Shown: positions 47,346-57,800, counted from the stretch's first letter. The stretch: DNA of 62,360 nt from Clostridia bacterium (GCA_910575055.1 CAJTDC010000018.1:1-62360); one strand, 5' to 3'. The notes: a model not told the origin generated them from the letters alone. Program-made: numbers and translations.

Positions 47346-48410
47346 ATGAAACTAAAACCACTCCATATTGGTGATTTGACAATACCTATTCCAATTATAC
47401 AGGGTGGAATGGGTGTTGGCATTAGTTTATCTTCTTTAGCTGGAGCTGTAGCAAAAGAAGGAGCCATTGGTGTTATTTCTGCTGCACAACCAGGTTTTTT
47501 ATCTAAAGATTTCTTAACAAACACAATAGAAACAAATTTAAAAGCACTAACTTATCATATTAAAAAAGCAAAGGAAATTTCTAATGGCGGTATAATTGGT
47601 GTTAATATTATGAGAGCAGCAACTCATTATGCAGAGTATGTAGATTGTTGTATTAAAAGTGGAGCAGATATTATTATATCTGGTGCAGGACTACCTATGG
47701 AATTACCTGATTTAATAGGAAATTCTTCTATTAAATTTGCTCCTATTATATCTTCTATTAAAGCAGCAAAAGTTTTATTACATCGTTGGGATAAACGAGG
47801 ACAACGTATGCCAGATTTTGTTATAATTGAAGGACCTAAAGCAGGTGGTCATTTAGGATTTTCAGAAAAAGAACTTCTTTCAGGATTACAAGATAATTAC
47901 AAATATTATGACAAAGAAGTTACAAATATTGTCACTTACGTAAAAAGTTTTGAAGAAAAATATCATCGTTCTTTCCCTGTAATTTTTGCAGGTGGTGTAT
48001 ATGATAGGAATGACATTGACCACTATATAAAATTAGGTTGTGATGGTGTTCAAATGGCAACTCGTTTTGTTGCAACAAAAGAATGTGATGCAGATATAGA
48101 ATATAAACTTGCATATGTTAATGCAAAAAAAGAAGATATTACTATTGTAAAAAGTCCTGTTGGTATGCCAGGACGTGCTATTAATAATCCTTTTATGGAA
48201 TTAAGGAAAGTAGAAAAAGAAAATATAACAAAATGTTATAAATGCTTAGAAAAATGTAATCCAGCTACAACACCTTACTGCATTACAGAAGCTCTAATTC
48301 GTGCAGCAAAAGGAAATACTCAAAATTCTTTATTATTTTGCGGAGCTAATGTATACAAAGTAAATAAAATTACAACAGTAAAAGAAATTATTGATGAATT
48401 AAATCAATAA
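47346..48410 (+). CDS. FMN-dependent oxidoreductase, nitronate monooxygenase/FabK-like
   Basis: 354 residues. The same fold as FabK: IPIIQGGMGVGISLSSLAGA, GIISAAQ-type loop, VIIEGPKAGGHLGF (FMN phosphate/His region), PVIFAGGVYDRND, GVQMATRFVATKEC. Unlike FabK it has a C-terminal Cys-rich segment (KCYKCLEKCNPATTPYC), seen in a clostridial subgroup, which may bind a metal or cluster. It is divergent from fabH across a 372-bp gap that contains the FabT-like palindrome, suggesting a link to lipid metabolism; the actual substrate is not known. Confidence 0.82.
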   Translation: MKLKPLHIGDLTIPIPIIQGGMGVGISLSSLAGAVAKEGAIGVISAAQPGFLSKDFLTNTIETNLKALTYHIKKAKEISNGGIIGVNIMRAATHYAEYVDCCIKSGADIIISGAGLPMELPDLIGNSSIKFAPIISSIKAAKVLLHRWDKRGQRMPDFVIIEGPKAGGHLGFSEKELLSGLQDNYKYYDKEVTNIVTYVKSFEEKYHRSFPVIFAGGVYDRNDIDHYIKLGCDGVQMATRFVATKECDADIEYKLAYVNAKKEDITIVKSPVGMPGRAINNPFMELRKVEKENITKCYKCLEKCNPATTPYCITEALIRAAKGNTQNSLLFCGANVYKVNKITTVKEIIDELNQ

Positions 48411-48412
48411 AA

Positions 48413-48446
48413 AATATCCTCCTTTTATTTAGGAGGTATTCTTTAT
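48413..48446 (+). terminator. Terminator after the flavin oxidoreductase gene
   Basis: AATATCCTCC / GGAGGTATT (48413-48422, 48432-48440; one bulge) followed by CTTTATTTTA. Confidence 0.7.
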
Positions 48447-48447
48447 T

Positions 48448-48886
48448 TTATACATCAATATTACCTGAAAATAATCCATAAACATCATCAACAGGTAATG
48501 AAAATACAATTCCTTTTGCAGGAGAATTCATACCCATTTCAGAAGAAATATTCATCATAATTTTTTGTTTAATTTCTCTTCTAGCAACAATTATTAAAAG
48601 CTCTTTAAATACCTTTGCCTGCCTTATGAAACTCCATTTTTTCTTTTAGTTGAGCAAATATTTTTGAAACATCATCTGCATATATAACAGAAATAAATAC
48701 ATCTTTTTCCTCTTCATCTATGCCAAGATAGTCTAGTATTTCTGAGCTTGCTGTTCCCTTTCCAAAACATAAAATAGAAAAATTAATACTTTGACTTTTA
48801 TAATAAGACATTAATTTTTTACTTTTTCCTCTATCCACAATAGTAATCATTAACTTTAGTGGTTTTACTTTTTTTACCTTTTCCAC
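48448..48886 (-). pseudogene. Broken PII-like (GlnB-fold) regulator gene
   Basis: Two pieces in different frames. The 5' frame (48605-48886) reads 93 codons: PLKLMITIVDRGKSKKLM, FGKGTASSEILDYLGIDEEE, HKAGKGI, then stop. A second frame begins around 48620 and runs to a stop at 48448-48450: KELLIIVARREIKQKIMMNI, SPAKGIVFSLPVDDVYGL. Together they resemble the first and the last part of the tandem-PII proteins (about 220 residues) that accompany DUF1538 genes. About 70 codons of the middle and one reading-frame step are missing, so an internal deletion with frameshift is the likely cause. A +1 shift is needed, and no known slippery sequence is visible. It starts 47 bp after the DUF1538 stop, in the same operon. 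Confidence 0.72.
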
Positions 48887-48933
48887 TTTCCGATATCCTT
48901 CCTGTTAATTAAAATTCAATAATATTATTATCT

Positions 48934-50271
48934 TTATCTTTTTGAATTTCTGTAGCAGTATATGTTTGTAACCTTTTTCTTCTTTCTCCTATTGTGTAAA
49001 TTAAACCTAATAATTGCTGTAAAAATTTTAGGTACAAAATGGGATAATACTATTGCAATACTATAACCAGGTATTAAAAAATACCAAATAGGAATACCTG
49101 CTAACACTCTAATCATTGCAATACCAACAGAAATGCCAACACCACAAGATAGGCTAACAAGCATTGCTCTTTTTGTAATACTTCCACTTGTAATTTCTTC
49201 TACTTGCTTTGTTAGCACATGAACTGCTGTTTCAACAATTACAACAAACATACCAATAATAATTCCAAGAGGTACTAATATCCAGTTATAATATAGTTGA
49301 GCAATTGTACTTCCAATATAATTTCCTATTTGCATAAATCCTACATTAACTCCTGTTAAAAAACATACTAAACCAATATAAGTATATGCAATACCAATAT
49401 ATATTTTTTGAACATAATGCTTTGGTAATTTTAGGTAAATTTTTTGAAAAATTAAAAAGAAAATAACAACAGGTGAAAGCGCTATCGCTACTTCCTTAAA
49501 ATAATGAGGAAATTCACTTAAAAATAAAAACAAAATTTCTTTTATTGTTTTTGCTGTATGTTGTGTTTCTACAATATAATCTTCTGAAGAAATACCAAAA
49601 AATAAACCAAGAAATAAAACAGCTAATATAGGTCCTACAGAGCATAACGCAATTAAACCAAAGCTATCCTCTTGAGAATTTTTATCCCCACGAACAGAAG
49701 CAACTCCAAGCCCTAAAGCCATTATAAATGGCACTGTAATAGGACCTGTTGTAACACCACCAGAATCAAAAGCAACTGCTAAAAATCGAGTTGGAGAAAT
49801 ATATGCTAGTATAAATACAATAATATAAAAAATAACTAATAATTTTACTAAACTAATTTGAAACAGTATACGTAACAATGCTAATACAAGAAAACAACCA
49901 ACTCCTAATGATACACATAATATTAATGTCATATTAGGAATAGATGGAACTTGTGTTGCTAAAACTTGTAAATCTGGTTCTGCAATTGTAATCATCATAC
50001 CAAATAATAGTGAAATCAATACCAAAAGTGTTAAATTCCTAGATTTTGTAAGTTGTGCTCCAACTCTTTCTCCCATAGGTATCATAGCAATATCTGCTCC
50101 TAATGTAAATAGTCCCATACCAAATATTAACAAAATAGCTCCTATCAAAAATAGAAGTATTATATACCATGGCATAGGTACAATAGTAAAACTTAAAATT
50201 AATACAATAACAACAATAGGAATGACTGATGAAAGAGATTCTAATACTTTTGATTTTAGAAATTTATACAA
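48934..50271 (-). CDS. DUF1538-family integral membrane protein
   Basis: About 445 residues and 12-14 membrane helices in two homologous halves. Family marks are seen: MGLFTLGADIAMIPMGERVG, ITIAEPDLQVLATQV in the first half, and FDSGGVTTGPITVPFIMALG (the conserved SGGVTTGPxTVPF core). A large cytoplasmic-facing loop near VRGDKNSQEDSFG. DUF1538 proteins are presumed transporters controlled by adjacent PII-like proteins; their substrate is unknown. Start is TTG 50271 with GGAGG at 7 nt; the longest frame adds 35 unlikely residues. Its PII partner downstream is broken. Confidence 0.85.
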   Translation of the reverse strand: MYKFLKSKVLESLSSVIPIVVIVLILSFTIVPMPWYIILLFLIGAILLIFGMGLFTLGADIAMIPMGERVGAQLTKSRNLTLLVLISLLFGMMITIAEPDLQVLATQVPSIPNMTLILCVSLGVGCFLVLALLRILFQISLVKLLVIFYIIVFILAYISPTRFLAVAFDSGGVTTGPITVPFIMALGLGVASVRGDKNSQEDSFGLIALCSVGPILAVLFLGLFFGISSEDYIVETQHTAKTIKEILFLFLSEFPHYFKEVAIALSPVVIFFLIFQKIYLKLPKHYVQKIYIGIAYTYIGLVCFLTGVNVGFMQIGNYIGSTIAQLYYNWILVPLGIIIGMFVVIVETAVHVLTKQVEEITSGSITKRAMLVSLSCGVGISVGIAMIRVLAGIPIWYFLIPGYSIAIVLSHFVPKIFTAIIRFNLHNRRKKKKVTNIYCYRNSKR

Positions 50272-50314
50272 TCTATTTCCTCCTTTTTTATTATGAAATA
50301 AAATATCCTTTAAA

Positions 50315-50342
50315 TTAATATAGATAATATAAAATGTGTCAA
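50315..50342 (-). promoter_or_regulatory. Predicted promoter of the DUF1538 gene
   Basis: Minus strand TTGACA (50337-50342), 16 nt, TATTAA (50315-50320). The leader is about 40 nt. Confidence 0.5.
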
Positions 50343-50453
50343 TTCGAAGGATAAATTGTAGACAATAAAATCTCATTTATTTTTATTACTTTCATCAGTA
50401 TAGCATAAATATACAAAATCTCATATTATTTTTGTGTATTTTTAACAGTTTCT

Positions 50454-51809
50454 TTATATTTTATGTAGTTTCCATTTACCAGAAAAATACCTCCATATAA
50501 AACAAATAATACGAAATATCCAATCTAAAATCATACCAATCCACACACCAATAGCTCCCATTCCCATAAATTTGCCAAGAATATAACTATTTATAATACG
50601 AAATATCCACATAGAAGCAATAGAACAAATCATAGTAAATTTTACATCATTTGCTGCACGTAAAGCATTTGGTAATGTAAATGAAGCAGGCCATAGAAAT
50701 ATAGCACAACCACAATGGATCCATATCAATATTTTAGCTAATTGTAATGTATCATCAGATAAATGATAAACTGCTAACAATAATGGTAATATACAAAGTA
50801 TAATAGCATTAATAGAAGAAGTAAAAGCATATGATATTTTCATTAGTTTTTTAGTATAATATTCTGCTTGTGTATAATCTCCTGCACCAACGCACTGTCC
50901 TACAACTGTAATCATAGCAAGACTAATCGCTTGACCAGGAATACACCCCATAGAATCAATATTATTAGCTACTGCATTTGCTGCAATTTGTACTGTACCA
51001 AAACTAGCAATAATACCTACAACAAGAACTCTACCTAGTTGAAATAATCCATTTTCTAAGCCATTTGGAATACCAATATGTAATATTTTTTTAATCATTT
51101 CTTTATTTAATTGTATTTTTAATTGTAGCTTAATATATATTTGATTTTTAGGATTACGAATTAAATATAATATAATAATAGATGCTAATAAACGAGAAAT
51201 CAATGAAGGAATAGCTGCACCAGCAATACCTAAATGTAGTAAAAATATAAAAAAAGCATTTCCGCCAATATTAATAATATTCATTAAAAACGATAACATC
51301 ATAGAAACTTTAGAATTTCCCATAGAGCGAAATAATGCCGAACACGAATTATAAATTGCTAAAAAAGGGTAAGAAATAGCTGTAATATTTAAATAAATAA
51401 TAGCATTTTCCATAACTTCTGTTTCGATTTCTCCAAATAATAATTTTAAAATAGGTCTTTTCCATAATAGTATTATTGCCATAACTATAATGGAAATAAT
51501 TATTGTAATAATTAAAAGCTGATAAGCAGATAAACAAGCTTGTTTTCTATCTTTTTTTCCTATAAATTGTGCTGAAACAACAGCTCCTCCTGTTGCTAAT
51601 GCAGCAAAAATATTGATGATTAAAACATTAATCATATCTACAAGTGAAACTCCAGATACTGCTGCCTCTCCTGCTACAGAAATCATCATAACATCTGCCA
51701 TACCTACTGTTACAGCTAATATTTGTTCTATAATTAAAGGTATAATTAACTGGTAAATTGCTTTATTAGTAAATAATTCTTTTTGTTTTATTTCAATTGT
51801 TTCTGTCAT
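50454..51809 (-). CDS. MATE-family efflux transporter
   Basis: 451 residues with 12 membrane helices. NKAIYQLIIPLIIEQILAVTVGMADVMMIS at the N-terminus (split here: LIIPLIIEQ and VGMADVMM), GGAVVSAQFIGKKDRKQA after helix 3, and the repeat of the same pattern in the second half (GIPNGLENGLFQLGRVL, GQCVGAGDYTQAEYY). It exports organic cations or drugs with Na+ or H+ by family. The ATG lies inside the end of cobI (17 bp overlap), so it belongs to the same operon. Confidence 0.93.
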   Translation of the reverse strand: MTETIEIKQKELFTNKAIYQLIIPLIIEQILAVTVGMADVMMISVAGEAAVSGVSLVDMINVLIINIFAALATGGAVVSAQFIGKKDRKQACLSAYQLLIITIIISIIVMAIILLWKRPILKLLFGEIETEVMENAIIYLNITAISYPFLAIYNSCSALFRSMGNSKVSMMLSFLMNIINIGGNAFFIFLLHLGIAGAAIPSLISRLLASIIILYLIRNPKNQIYIKLQLKIQLNKEMIKKILHIGIPNGLENGLFQLGRVLVVGIIASFGTVQIAANAVANNIDSMGCIPGQAISLAMITVVGQCVGAGDYTQAEYYTKKLMKISYAFTSSINAIILCILPLLLAVYHLSDDTLQLAKILIWIHCGCAIFLWPASFTLPNALRAANDVKFTMICSIASMWIFRIINSYILGKFMGMGAIGVWIGMILDWIFRIICFIWRYFSGKWKLHKI

Positions 51810-52524
51810 AATTTAATCCTTCTTTTTCATTTACTTTTTTATCTTTTATAATAATAGTAGTAAAATATCCTGTATGTTCTGGAAATTCTTTTATGGAAAA
51901 ATACTTTTTTTCTGTTTTCATACCACAATTTTCAACCATATAACAATCAAATTTATGATCATTTTGTAAAAGAAATTGTTTTATATTTTGAAATGATTTT
52001 CCCACTTTCATTAGCACTTTTGTTCCAGGTAACGATAAAGCATATTCTATGTTATAAGAAGCTGAAGCAGGAATAATATGGAGCATTTCATCTCCTTCTG
52101 TTAAACTAACACCTATTGTAGAAGAAACAGAACAAAAAGAAGGAATACCCGAAATCATTTCAACTTGTCCTCCATTTTTCTTAACTATTTTATGAATATA
52201 CATATAAGTTGCATAAATAGAAGGATCTCCTAACGTCAAAAATGCTACATCATTATTTTCTAAATATTGCAAAATAATAGTTCCTCCCTCTTTATGATAT
52301 TTTTCTAATAATATTTTATCTTTTGTCATAGGCATAAATATTTTAACAATTTTTTTTTGTACTAATTCTGGTATAGCCTGCATTACAATATCATAAGCAA
52401 CAAAATTTCCAGTTCCGCTATCTGGTACTGCAATTACATTACATTTTTTAATGCATTCTACCGCTTGATATGTTAAAAATTGAGGGTCACCTGCTCCAAT
52501 ACCAATACCATATAATATTCCCAT
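51793..52524 (-). CDS. cobI: Precorrin-2/cobalt-factor II C20-methyltransferase
   Basis: 243 residues, tetrapyrrole methylase fold. SAM site GIGIGAGDPQFLTYQAVE at the N-terminus and LTLGDPSIYATYMYIHKIV further in; also EMISGIPSFCSVSSTIGVSL, all as in CbiL/CobI. It methylates C20 of precorrin-2 or its cobalt form; with CbiK in the genome the cobalt form (CbiL) is likelier. It is isolated from other cob genes and lies in an operon with a MATE pump and redox-like proteins. Confidence 0.92.
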   Translation of the reverse strand: MGILYGIGIGAGDPQFLTYQAVECIKKCNVIAVPDSGTGNFVAYDIVMQAIPELVQKKIVKIFMPMTKDKILLEKYHKEGGTIILQYLENNDVAFLTLGDPSIYATYMYIHKIVKKNGGQVEMISGIPSFCSVSSTIGVSLTEGDEMLHIIPASASYNIEYALSLPGTKVLMKVGKSFQNIKQFLLQNDHKFDCYMVENCGMKTEKKYFSIKEFPEHTGYFTTIIIKDKKVNEKEGLNYDRNN

Positions 52525-52554
52525 ACAATATTTCTCTCCTTTTACTAATGCTTC

Positions 52555-52593
52555 AATAGCTCCTTACTGATTTTGTTCAATAAAGGAGCTATT
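52555..52593. other. Intra-operon hairpin upstream of cobI
   Basis: AATAGCTCCTT / AAGGAGCTATT, a perfect 11-bp stem (52555-52565, 52583-52593) around a 17-nt loop in the 79-bp gap before cobI. No T-run on either strand, so it looks like an RNA stability or translation-control element rather than a terminator. The AAGGAG arm mimics a Shine-Dalgarno sequence. Confidence 0.5.
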
Positions 52594-52603
52594 ATTTAAT
52601 AAA

Positions 52604-53674
52604 TTAATTCTCTTTTATTTGTATCGTTTTCAAAATATGATTTGCAAAATCTTTTGCTCTTTTATTTATGCCATCTATTTTCTGTATACTATTAGGGTCA
52701 TTTGCTGTTTCTAGCAAAGCAAAACGAGAAGGAAGTATAAATGTTTTATTCATATTTAAAGCACTAATTAATTGTTCTGCTACTAAGTCTCCCCCACTAT
52801 AGCCAGATACAATAATACCAAAAATATATTTCTCATAAAATCTAGTTTTTCGAAACAAAGCAGTCAAACGATTAATAAAAGCACATAAATTTGCACTAAC
52901 TGCATCATTATAATTTGGACAAAGTAATACAAGTGCATCACAATCTAATATGGCTGGATAAACTTCATCTACAATTACTCCACCATAGTAACAATTTGAT
53001 TTAGAACTAAAGTGCATACACATAGTATATGGACAGCCTGAACAGTCTTGAACACTACCATTTCTTAATGAAATTTCTTTTATTTCACAGTTAATTAAAT
53101 GCTGTTTTACCATATTCCAAAGTTGTGATGTATTAGAAGTTTTAAAATTACTTGCATGAAGTACTAAAATTTTAGCTTGTTTTTTTCTAATAGGTGTAAA
53201 AGACAATACTTGTTCTACTAATACTCTAGCAGACTTTTCATATGCCCCTATGTAATCTGTTTCCAATATTTTCGCTTGCACATTAAAATTTTGTAATGAA
53301 GCTGTAGCTTCAACAAGAGGCTTTCCTGGAAATGTACAACCAGATCGATTTGCAGTAAATACAAATTCTCTTGCAATAGACTTTGTAAATAATTCACTTT
53401 CTCCATCTACAATAATACCAGCTACAGAACTTTCTAATAAATTAGTATTCATTCTGATCCTTTTTAAAAAGCGAAAATATTCTAAATTAATACCAGAAAC
53501 GCCCTGAGAAATGGCAAAAAGAATTTTTTTATTTTGTAAATTTTGAAAATCTTCTTCTTTTATAATTCTTTGATAAGAAATATTTGTTAATGCCTTTTCT
53601 AAAACTTGTTCTAATCTTTTTGTTTTTTGTTTATCCTCACAATGAGGCTGTACTAAAATTAATTCATTTTTCAT
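52604..53674 (-). CDS. Flavodoxin-fold (NADPH-dependent FMN reductase-like) protein with Cys cluster
   Basis: 356 residues in two parts. The N-terminal half (1 to about 160) is an uncharacterised alpha/beta region (ILFAISQGVSGINLEYFRFL, AGIIVDGESELFTKSIAREF). The C-terminal half (about 165-350) is a flavodoxin-like domain: KILVLHASNFKTSNTSQLW (phosphate loop), D210-CSGCPYTMC with further Cys at 228, then CDALVLLCPNYNDAVSANL and FGIIVSGYSGGDLVAEQL. The cysteine set (211, 214, 219, 228) is typical of iron-sulfur flavoproteins, where it binds a 4Fe-4S cluster. It overlaps the upstream gene by 4 bp (ATGA). The redox partner is unknown. Confidence 0.78.
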   Translation of the reverse strand: MKNELILVQPHCEDKQKTKRLEQVLEKALTNISYQRIIKEEDFQNLQNKKILFAISQGVSGINLEYFRFLKRIRMNTNLLESSVAGIIVDGESELFTKSIAREFVFTANRSGCTFPGKPLVEATASLQNFNVQAKILETDYIGAYEKSARVLVEQVLSFTPIRKKQAKILVLHASNFKTSNTSQLWNMVKQHLINCEIKEISLRNGSVQDCSGCPYTMCMHFSSKSNCYYGGVIVDEVYPAILDCDALVLLCPNYNDAVSANLCAFINRLTALFRKTRFYEKYIFGIIVSGYSGGDLVAEQLISALNMNKTFILPSRFALLETANDPNSIQKIDGINKRAKDFANHILKTIQIKEN

Positions 53675-54858
53675 ATAATATTCTCCAAATTTTGAAATGC
53701 TTTTTTAATACGACAATATAATTGCTCGGGCAAAGGTAGGCTTTCTATTTCTAAACCTAATTTTGTTGTTCTATTTTTACATCCCATATAGACGCCACCT
53801 AAAAAATTAGAACTATAATGCCATTTTCCTTGTATTGTTAATATAAGAGAAATTGCAGCAGAAGAAAATGCTGGTGCAATATAAGGTTTAAATCCTAATT
53901 CTCTTGTTCTAATATTTGCTTCAACAGCAAGAGTTGTTAATTCTTTTGAAAGTACATCATCATAATTTTCAATACTATTTGCAATAACTAAATACTGTCC
54001 ATGAGGACCAAATGCCCTGCCTTCTTTTAAAAAGGATTGAAAACGTTTGTCTTTTTTTGCAAAATAAGCTGCTCTCGCATTCATAACACCAAGACCATAA
54101 CCTTGTATTTGTTCTGGCAAAAGTCCCTTTCCATCAAACTCGCCTTGCTCATTTTGATTACTATATAAAAACGCAGCTTTACATAATGGGTCTACTGGGT
54201 CAGATATTACAGCAAATAAACCAGAAAACTGTTTTTCTCTTGCTTTTTTTGCAAAATTACTTATAATAATTTTATTGGCTTCAAATTGTGCCATACGAAC
54301 ATCTTTTATATCAGAACCTACAGGAGGAATTCCCTTTGAAGCACAGAATACAAATACATCACAGTCAAATAAATGTTCCTGCTCTATGATTTCTATTTCT
54401 GGTAGAACATTATATTCCCAGGGAAATGCTGTCTGGTTCATTTCATATTCCCATCTCTTACATACTGTTTCATTCATATCACAAATACCAATTTTGCTGA
54501 TACAATCTTTTCCAAGAAGTTTTAGTCCTATTAGTATTGTACTACCTACATCACCTAATGCTAAAATATGAACTTTTTTCTTTTTTGTAAATAATAATTC
54601 ATTTTCTTCTTTATTCCATTGTTCTAGACTTTTATGGGCTATATTAACACAAGTAATGTATTCTTTTTGAATAAAAGCATCTTGTATTCTTTTAGGTAAC
54701 TGGTCATACTTATTATTCATATGATTTGTACTAAGCCATTTTACGCTTTCTTGTGTGAATAACATTTCTGGATATGTTGCTAAAAAACGTCCCTTTGATT
54801 TTTGAATATCTTTTTTAACTCCAACAATAATGCTATTTTTTCTTTCTAACCATTCCAC
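53671..54858 (-). CDS. LDH/MDH-superfamily-like dehydrogenase with N-terminal extension
   Basis: 395 residues. About 95 extra residues precede a Rossmann start VHILALGDVGSTILIG (G102-D103-V104-G105) with the acid ending strand 2 at CDMNE. Features of lactate/malate dehydrogenases follow in order: CDVFVFCASKG, VISDPVDPLCKA (usually NPVD; Asp220 replaces Asn), GLGVMNARAAYFAKK (the GTxLDxxR region, Arg262) and FGPHGQYLVIA with a candidate catalytic His286. The order fits the superfamily, but identity is low and the substrate may differ from lactate or malate. GTG start behind GAGGT. Overlapping the flavodoxin-like gene, it is the second gene of the operon. Confidence 0.72.
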   Translation of the reverse strand: MEWLERKNSIIVGVKKDIQKSKGRFLATYPEMLFTQESVKWLSTNHMNNKYDQLPKRIQDAFIQKEYITCVNIAHKSLEQWNKEENELLFTKKKKVHILALGDVGSTILIGLKLLGKDCISKIGICDMNETVCKRWEYEMNQTAFPWEYNVLPEIEIIEQEHLFDCDVFVFCASKGIPPVGSDIKDVRMAQFEANKIIISNFAKKAREKQFSGLFAVISDPVDPLCKAAFLYSNQNEQGEFDGKGLLPEQIQGYGLGVMNARAAYFAKKDKRFQSFLKEGRAFGPHGQYLVIANSIENYDDVLSKELTTLAVEANIRTRELGFKPYIAPAFSSAAISLILTIQGKWHYSSNFLGGVYMGCKNRTTKLGLEIESLPLPEQLYCRIKKAFQNLENII

Positions 54859-54880
54859 TTATAACACCTCGCTTTTTCTA

Positions 54881-57800
54881 TTATTTTATTAATCCACTTA
54901 AACGAACTAATTTTTCAATATCATTCGCAATATAAACAGATGGTGCTAAATGATAGTCATAACTTAAACACCCTCCTTTATCCGGACAGCTAGGATGAAT
55001 AATTACTTCACTGAGTCGATTTAATGTTAAATTTCTTTCATATTCTTTTTGATATTCTTCTTCTAATATAGTCATAATATCTTTAGCATTTTCTAATGCT
55101 GTCATAGATAAACGATATATTGCTTCTTTCGTAGCATCTTTTAAAAAACCTGGCATAACATAAGGTAATATTAAATTAATAGAATTTAATAAATTTGCTT
55201 TTAATTTTTCTTTTCGTTCTACACTATCTCCTCCAATGAAAGGATAAATAGTAGATTCTACAAACCAAGCACGTAAAGAAGGTATAAAATATAAACTTTC
55301 TACTTTTCTATCTTGAATATCCATTAAGTCTTTTCCTCTACCAGAAAGAACTCCCACAATAATACGCTCAATTTCTATGTCTTCTGTTTTCAATAAGGGG
55401 TCTAGTTCTTTAATACGATATCCTTTATGTAACAAATCATCTACTAATATCACTGGTCTATGAAATGATTTAATTGTTTTTGCTTGATTTTTTAACGGTG
55501 AATAATTAGGATATTCTGTAATTTTAAAATTTTTCAACTCAGACTCATATGTTTTTTCTGTATGGAGAACTTTTGTTACAGTGTTAGGAATTACCATTCC
55601 TCTTAAAATTTTACCAAAAGGCACACACATAGCAGAACCTAACTTTCTAACAGGTAAAGGCTCACTTGGTACATTATTTGCTCTTGTAATCAATTCTACT
55701 AATCTATGATGCATTATACTAGAATGAAATGATAAAACTAAATTTCCTGGATAAAGTTGAGTCATAGCTCTTTGTAATTTATTATGTGTTTCATCCAATA
55801 TATCAAGTATTCTTTCATTTCTGTTAAATGGCTCTTTTATTACTGTTTCCATATTTTGTATAAATGCAATAGGATTTTTCATATCTACTACAAATATAGG
55901 TCGTTCTGGTAATCCTTCATTTAATTGATAAAAACCTTGTTGTTCTAAAACAATATGTATCTTTTTATTTATAAATCCAATTTCTGGGCTAAATACACAA
56001 TATGTATAGTCTTTTGCTAATGCATTTGCTAATGTTTCTGTTAATAAAATTTGTTCTGCATTTCTAATTTTTGTATTTTTAGAAACATATAATCCTGTTA
56101 CAAGCAAAATACGTCCTGAAGTATTTTCTCTAATATGGTTTGCAATTTCCATACTTTTAAATTCTTGATATAATTTTAATGTTGTTAAAGAGCAACATAT
56201 AGATACTCCTACAATTTCTCCTTCCATATTTCCATCACGAATGACAGCAAAAAGTGCATCTGGTCTATCCATAGCAAAACGAATTCCTTCTTGATTTTCA
56301 TGTTTATAGGAAAATTCAAGTAATTCATTTTTTAAAGAATATGTTAAACATTCAAATAATTCAATTTGTATTGTTTTTGCATGAAGAATTTGTTTATATT
56401 GAGGTTCCCTTAAATATAAACTGTTTTCATAAATATAATTTTGTGCCACTGGGTCAATCAAAGTAGAAATATCTCTATTATCGTCTATATTTTCTCTAAT
56501 TCTAGTAGAACTAATATCTTCTAAATGTACAGGCAATTTTAATTTTAAAATACTTCCAGAAATTTTACTATCTAATTTACTATCTTCTTCTTCTTTTTGA
56601 TGTGTTTGACTTTCTCTTAAAAATAAAATATGATTAAATGTTTGTATAGAATGTTCTACTGGAGGTACTTTATAAGAAGATGCGTTTTCTACTACATCAC
56701 TGCCAGCTACCATATATACTTCCTTTTCTGGAAATAATTCCTTTAATTGTTTTAAATCATCAGGATTTGCGATATTTACTGGAATATCATCAGGGAATAA
56801 ATATATATTTTCTTCATTTGCTACAGACATTGTTACAATTTCACGTCGTATCATATGAGGCTGTGTTTTTTTAGACCAAGAAAATTCATCTAATGCTAAA
56901 TATACAATAAATCCCATATCTCTTATTTCTTTTGCAATTCCTTTATGACCTAATGAGAAAGGGTCAAATGTTCCAGGAAAAAATGCAACTTTATTAGGTT
57001 CTTCAAAATCAAATTTTTTGTAAGAAAACAAATAATCTCCTATAAAACGATATATATAATTCAAAGAAGCTGCATTATAGAAAAAAGATAATTCAGATGT
57101 TTCTTTATTTTCAAGTAATGTTGTAATCTTTTTAGCCATCATTTTGAAAATATCTTTTTTCTCTTTTAATGAAAGCAATGTACTACCAAATAAATATTGA
57201 CCGATTACTAAAACAGCTTCTTGACTTACTGTTTCATTGTAATTTGCTAATCCACCTAAAATCATACCCAATACAATTTTCTTACGTTCCTCATATTTTT
57301 TGTTATTTTCTTGAAAATGTTGTTTGTATACACCATAATGCTGTAATATAATCCCTAATGTATCTAATGTAAGACAAACAACACGAGCATTTGTACTAAT
57401 TAAAAGACGTTTTAAATCGCTTATAAATTCATCTAATTCATCTGGATGAAGATAAAGTGCAAATTCGCCTAAATATTGAGGAATATATTTTGAAAATTCA
57501 TACTCTCCAATTTCAAGACCTTTTGTTAATTCTATAACGATTTCGTTCCTTTGTGCTAATGTTAAAAGAGGTGCAATACTTACCAAAGCATTACCAGCAT
57601 TATGACGTACTGCTACTCTTTCACTTACTTTTACCAAATTAGAAAAGTGTGTTGCAATTTGTAAAACAGACATCTCTTTATCTAAATGTACTCTATCTAA
57701 AAGCCATTCTATATTTACAGATTTTATTATCCATGGTGTTGCTACTTTTGTATTTTCTAAAAATATTTCAGATACAATAGAATTTTCTTCATATATTGTT

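Noticed and set aside
48448-48620. Programmed +1 frameshifting in the PII-like gene
   Set aside because: The stop context ATT TAA A has no known slippery or RF2-type feature, and about 70 codons of the usual protein are absent as well, so a deletion is simpler.
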